From Palleronia abyssalis (GTDB lineage: Bacteria; Pseudomonadota; Alphaproteobacteria; Rhodobacterales; Rhodobacteraceae), in the NCBI RefSeq assembly GCF_900302445.1, contig NZ_ONZF01000010.1:87177-151176 (forward strand): DNA of 64,000 nucleotides, written 5' to 3'. Positions 62,501-64,000 of this stretch are shown here, piece by piece (within the stretch, counting starts at the first letter, position 1; each line of letters opens with the position of its first letter). Position numbers and translations under genes: made by a program. The notes under the pieces are model-generated. The model was given only the letters and a program-made list of their open reading frames with translations. It had not been told where the DNA came from and ran no database searches.

Positions 62501-63782
62501 GTCCCTCCTCGATCAACCGTGCGGGCAGGCGAAAGTCATCACTGCCCGTGTTTGAGGGCATGGGCGGGGCAACCGAGGCCATGGCGATGCTTTCGACTAG
62601 CGGGGTGGGATGTTGCTGCGCACCCGCGATCTCGATCCGCTGCGGACGGTAGCGCGCATAGATGTCCGAGATCGGCGTGTTGTCGCGCGGGATATCAAGG
62701 CTCGTGAAAACTAGCGGGACAACGGCATTGGCCCGGGGTTTGGAGGCGGCAACAGACGCAGCCGCGGTCTTGCGCGGGGCAGATGATGGAACGGTCGGCC
62801 GAGCATGAGGGATCGCTTCAGCCCGTTGGGCAGGGCGCATCTCGGACCGGGTTGCGGCCACGGCGTCGACAAAAGGAAGGGCTTCATCCAGATCGCACAC
62901 ACTGGCGCGGATCATCTCGCTGGCTTCCTGCGCCTTGTCGAAGACCATGAGCTGGGTTTCGACAGAGGTGCCGAGTTTGCGGTAGACCTGCCCCGGCATC
63001 GTCAACGCCAGTCGCGGCGTCAGGAGGCCGCAGGCGCGGGACCAATGCGCGGCATCGCGTTCGGGCGTGAATCCTGGCGGCATGATCGCCACCAGCCGCC
63101 CGCCGGGTGCCAGACGCTTTGCAGCCGCGACGAGATGCTTGGCGGCGATGTGCTTGTCGCGGGAGCGATCGACCGAGGACGCGAAGGGCGGGTTCATCAC
63201 CACGACGTCGGGTAGAACCAGCGTCTGCAGCAGATCATCGACATGCTCGCCATCATGGCCTGTGACCTCGCCGCCGAAGACCGCGCGCAGGAGACGCTGA
63301 CGAAAGGGGTCGATTTCATTGAGTACAAGCGTGGCACCGGCCCGGGCGGCGAAAGCGGCCAGGGCACCGGTACCAGCCGAGGGCTCCAGCACGGTCTCGC
63401 CCTTGCGAATGGCTGCCGCCCGCACGACCATTGCCGCCAAAGGCAACGGCGTGGAAAACTGCTGCAGCCGGATCTGCTGCTCTGACCGGCGCGTTTCCGT
63501 CAGCAGCCGCGAGGCAAGCAGCCTTGCAGCGGCGATGTCACCTGCCACGCCGTCCCCACGCAGCAGCACCTGGACAGCCGCGGCCTGCATCAGGTCATAT
63601 GCCATGCGCCAGTCCCAGGCACCGCCGGCATCGCTGCCATGAAACGTCTCGCGCATGATGCGCGCGAGCGCTGAACTGCGCAGGGGTTGGAGGTCGATCT
63701 GCGCGCCGATCTGCGCGAGGGCAGAGGCGAGGTTAGCTGCGGAAATTGAGAGAGCCGTGTTTGCCGGATTGGGCTTGGTCAT
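59520..63782 (-). CDS. Methyltransferase-helicase, strawberry-notch type
   Basis: A 1420-residue protein. N-terminal third: a class I methyltransferase with VLEPSAGTGALA and the catalytic motif MNPPF, as in N6-adenine enzymes. Middle: a superfamily 2 helicase with motif I GDGTGCGKGRE, the DEAH-type FDEAH, and a TATLRSAG region. C-terminal: the strawberry-notch helicase part (FSDAGGTGRSYHAA, GLGRTHRSAQVSAPFF). AGGAAA upstream of ATG at 63782. This fusion is common in the leading regions of alphaproteobacterial conjugative elements; its biochemical role is not established to my knowledge. An anti-restriction or plasmid-establishment function is inference. Confidence 0.9.
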   Translation of the reverse strand: MTKPNPANTALSISAANLASALAQIGAQIDLQPLRSSALARIMRETFHGSDAGGAWDWRMAYDLMQAAAVQVLLRGDGVAGDIAAARLLASRLLTETRRSEQQIRLQQFSTPLPLAAMVVRAAAIRKGETVLEPSAGTGALAAFAARAGATLVLNEIDPFRQRLLRAVFGGEVTGHDGEHVDDLLQTLVLPDVVVMNPPFASSVDRSRDKHIAAKHLVAAAKRLAPGGRLVAIMPPGFTPERDAAHWSRACGLLTPRLALTMPGQVYRKLGTSVETQLMVFDKAQEASEMIRASVCDLDEALPFVDAVAATRSEMRPAQRAEAIPHARPTVPSSAPRKTAAASVAASKPRANAVVPLVFTSLDIPRDNTPISDIYARYRPQRIEIAGAQQHPTPLVESIAMASVAPPMPSNTGSDDFRLPARLIEEGHLSEAQLETIIMAHDAHGRDLPGRFTIDDDQTKLTRADDDPDARAYRLGYFLGDGTGCGKGRECAGLILVNWLVGRRKAIWVSKSATLIEDAIRDWTDLGGSPADIQPLSKLKPDQPVPMSDGILFVTYATLRSAGKCGTTRLSQILAWMGEDFDGVLAFDEAHAMQNAAGSQQGRGVKPSQQGLAGLRLQLAAPRARVFYISATGATSVHNLAYAARLGLWGQGPEYPFPSRESFVSAMEAGGVAAMEVVARDLKTLGLYTARALSFDGVEYDVLEHALTPAQIEIYDAYAGAFRTIHHNLEAALTATGVNDASGETNASAARASAKSRFESTKQRFFNHLLMGTKAPTIIRAIADDLAAGKACVIQVVSTGESLLKRRLETMDPEDELVEGELTPRDYVLGYLEQAFPIHAQKLVEIDGNMVAEPLRDETGALVVSREALALRDAAMMELMTLAPIPSALDQILWAFGDDAVAEVTGRSIRPLKADDGHLFIEKRAASSNSSETQAFMDGEKDILIFSDAGGTGRSYHAAQVAKNQKRRRHYLLEPGWRADAAIQGLGRTHRSAQVSAPFFRVCTSDVHGEKRFTSTIAKRLDQLGALTKGQRETGSQGMFREEDNLESPIARAALRGYFADLAAGRAEAMGYESFTDWTALRLIDKDGVLLEELPPIQRFLNRVLALPIHMQNALFAEFMRRIADQTERARAAGTLDLGVETLRGQKIEQVSTEDLWTCPKSGAVTRIIGLEVTDPVHVLSADDALSRNPDKLPMVNRASGRAAFISARPMQMYDEDIVTLMRKAVRPNGSSYLEEARFESSAWEEIDRPEFARLWDAEAASLPKTTTTKLYLLTGLLLPIWKDIPTTNERIYRVTPDGATAMIGRTLSEEGAASLRARFLVSNPQTPQEMLTAALGTTAPVDLGRGLTLTRRRVAGEMRLELGGADKGMIDGLKALGCFTEIIAFQLRVFLPRGDGIDTAGILALIVGQGPAITAEQAA

Positions 63783-63822
63783 GGGGATTTTCCTTTGGAT
63801 CAGGGTCTGAGTTCCAAAGGAC

Positions 63823-63846
63823 AAAAAGCCCGCTTTCGCTTTTCAG
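63823..63846 (-). terminator. Terminator-like hairpin after the partial gene
   Basis: AAAGC-cc-GCTTT with a T-run on the minus strand (GCTTTTTGTCC), about 40 bases past the stop of the last gene. Confidence 0.65.
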
Positions 63847-63884
63847 GGTGGCGGGGTCAGACCGCGCTGCCCCCCAAGGCTTGG

Positions 63885-64000
63885 TCAGGACTTGGGTTCG
63901 ACCTGCCGCTTCGCATCAATCAGTGCCTGTGCGGCCTGCATCACCTGAACCTGAGATGTTCCCGAGCCTGCATCCTCCAGCGCGGCCTGCACCTGCGCGC
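63885..64000 (-). CDS. C-terminus of an unknown gene, cut by window
   Basis: The last 37 codons read AQVQAALEDAGSGTSQVQVM and end RQVEPKS. Ala/Gln-rich, helical. The rest lies beyond the window; no family can be named. Confidence 0.55.
   Translation of the reverse strand, partial: AQVQAALEDAGSGTSQVQVMQAAQALIDAKRQVEPKS

Noticed and set aside
1..64000. tRNA, rRNA, CRISPR, complete transposons, replication and partition genes
   Set aside because: None was recognised on either strand by reading; small or divergent ones could be missed without a search tool.

Overview
The window looks like a high-GC alphaproteobacterium, most likely of the Rhodobacterales, and almost all of it is accessory DNA. 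The evidence is family-level: SCO1/DsbB/PCuAC and CcmFGHI gene sets, a P-type virB/virD4 conjugation system with a MOB relaxase and MobC-like partner, and the small-protein cluster (DUF736, DUF2493, strawberry-notch helicase) that travels on alphaproteobacterial conjugative plasmids and integrative elements. No rRNA, tRNA, CRISPR array, transposase or replication/partition gene was recognised, so plasmid and integrated element cannot be told apart.

Region 1 (1-6.9 kb): the 3' part of a Zn/Cd/Pb P1B-type ATPase, a YkuD lipoprotein, then a tightly overlapping minus-strand operon of a di-heme peroxidase-like protein and a PhnD-PhnC-PhnE-type ABC importer. It is divergent from a DtxR/MntR-type regulator, with a perfect inverted repeat between them.

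Region 2 (7-25.4 kb): a metal and thiol-redox island. An eleven-gene minus-strand operon (SCO, dsbB, dsbA, PCuAC, SCO, M23 peptidase, DUF411, ZIP transporter, lspA, lnt, small membrane protein) is followed by ccmFGHI (plus), dsbD (minus), a ZntR/CadR-type MerR regulator, two CDF transporters, a transglutaminase-like protein and a SpoIIAA-like protein. Four promoters with the MerR-family layout (19-bp spacer over a CTACAG/CTGTAG-like dyad) face the SCO operon, ccmF, dsbD and the transglutaminase-CDF operon, so one regulator may control the whole island. A 148-bp direct duplication of the SCO promoter and 5' end flanks the ccm-dsbD block and appears to have given dsbD its promoter. dsbA has an in-frame TGA in its signal peptide.

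Region 3 (25.7-49.3 kb): conjugation. An XRE regulator and small unknown genes precede a virB operon (VirB1-like, B2, B3, B4, B7-like, second VirB1-like, B5, B8, B9, B10, B11, DUF4177, unknown, B6). A four-gene type II CBASS antiphage operon (CD-NTase, Cap2 E1-E2, Cap3 JAMM, Cap5 HNH-SAVED) of visibly lower GC sits between virB6 and virD4. virD4, the relaxase and a MobC-like gene run on the minus strand towards the virB side, and a hairpin-rich non-coding stretch beyond mobC is the best oriT candidate.

Region 4 (49.8-64 kb): the leading/accessory region. It holds small conserved unknowns, a membrane-anchored SH3-nuclease protein, a DUF2493 protein, an HTH protein overlapping a DUF3800 gene, an XRE-ImmA peptidase with an unknown partner behind an operator array, a tandem DUF736 protein, three small unknowns, and a 1420-residue methyltransferase-helicase of the strawberry-notch type. 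Many of these genes end in strong hairpins. The novelty candidates are the MerR regulon with its duplicated promoter, the MntR-linked peroxidase-importer operon, the 55.3-57.1 kb XRE-peptidase pair, and the strawberry-notch cluster.
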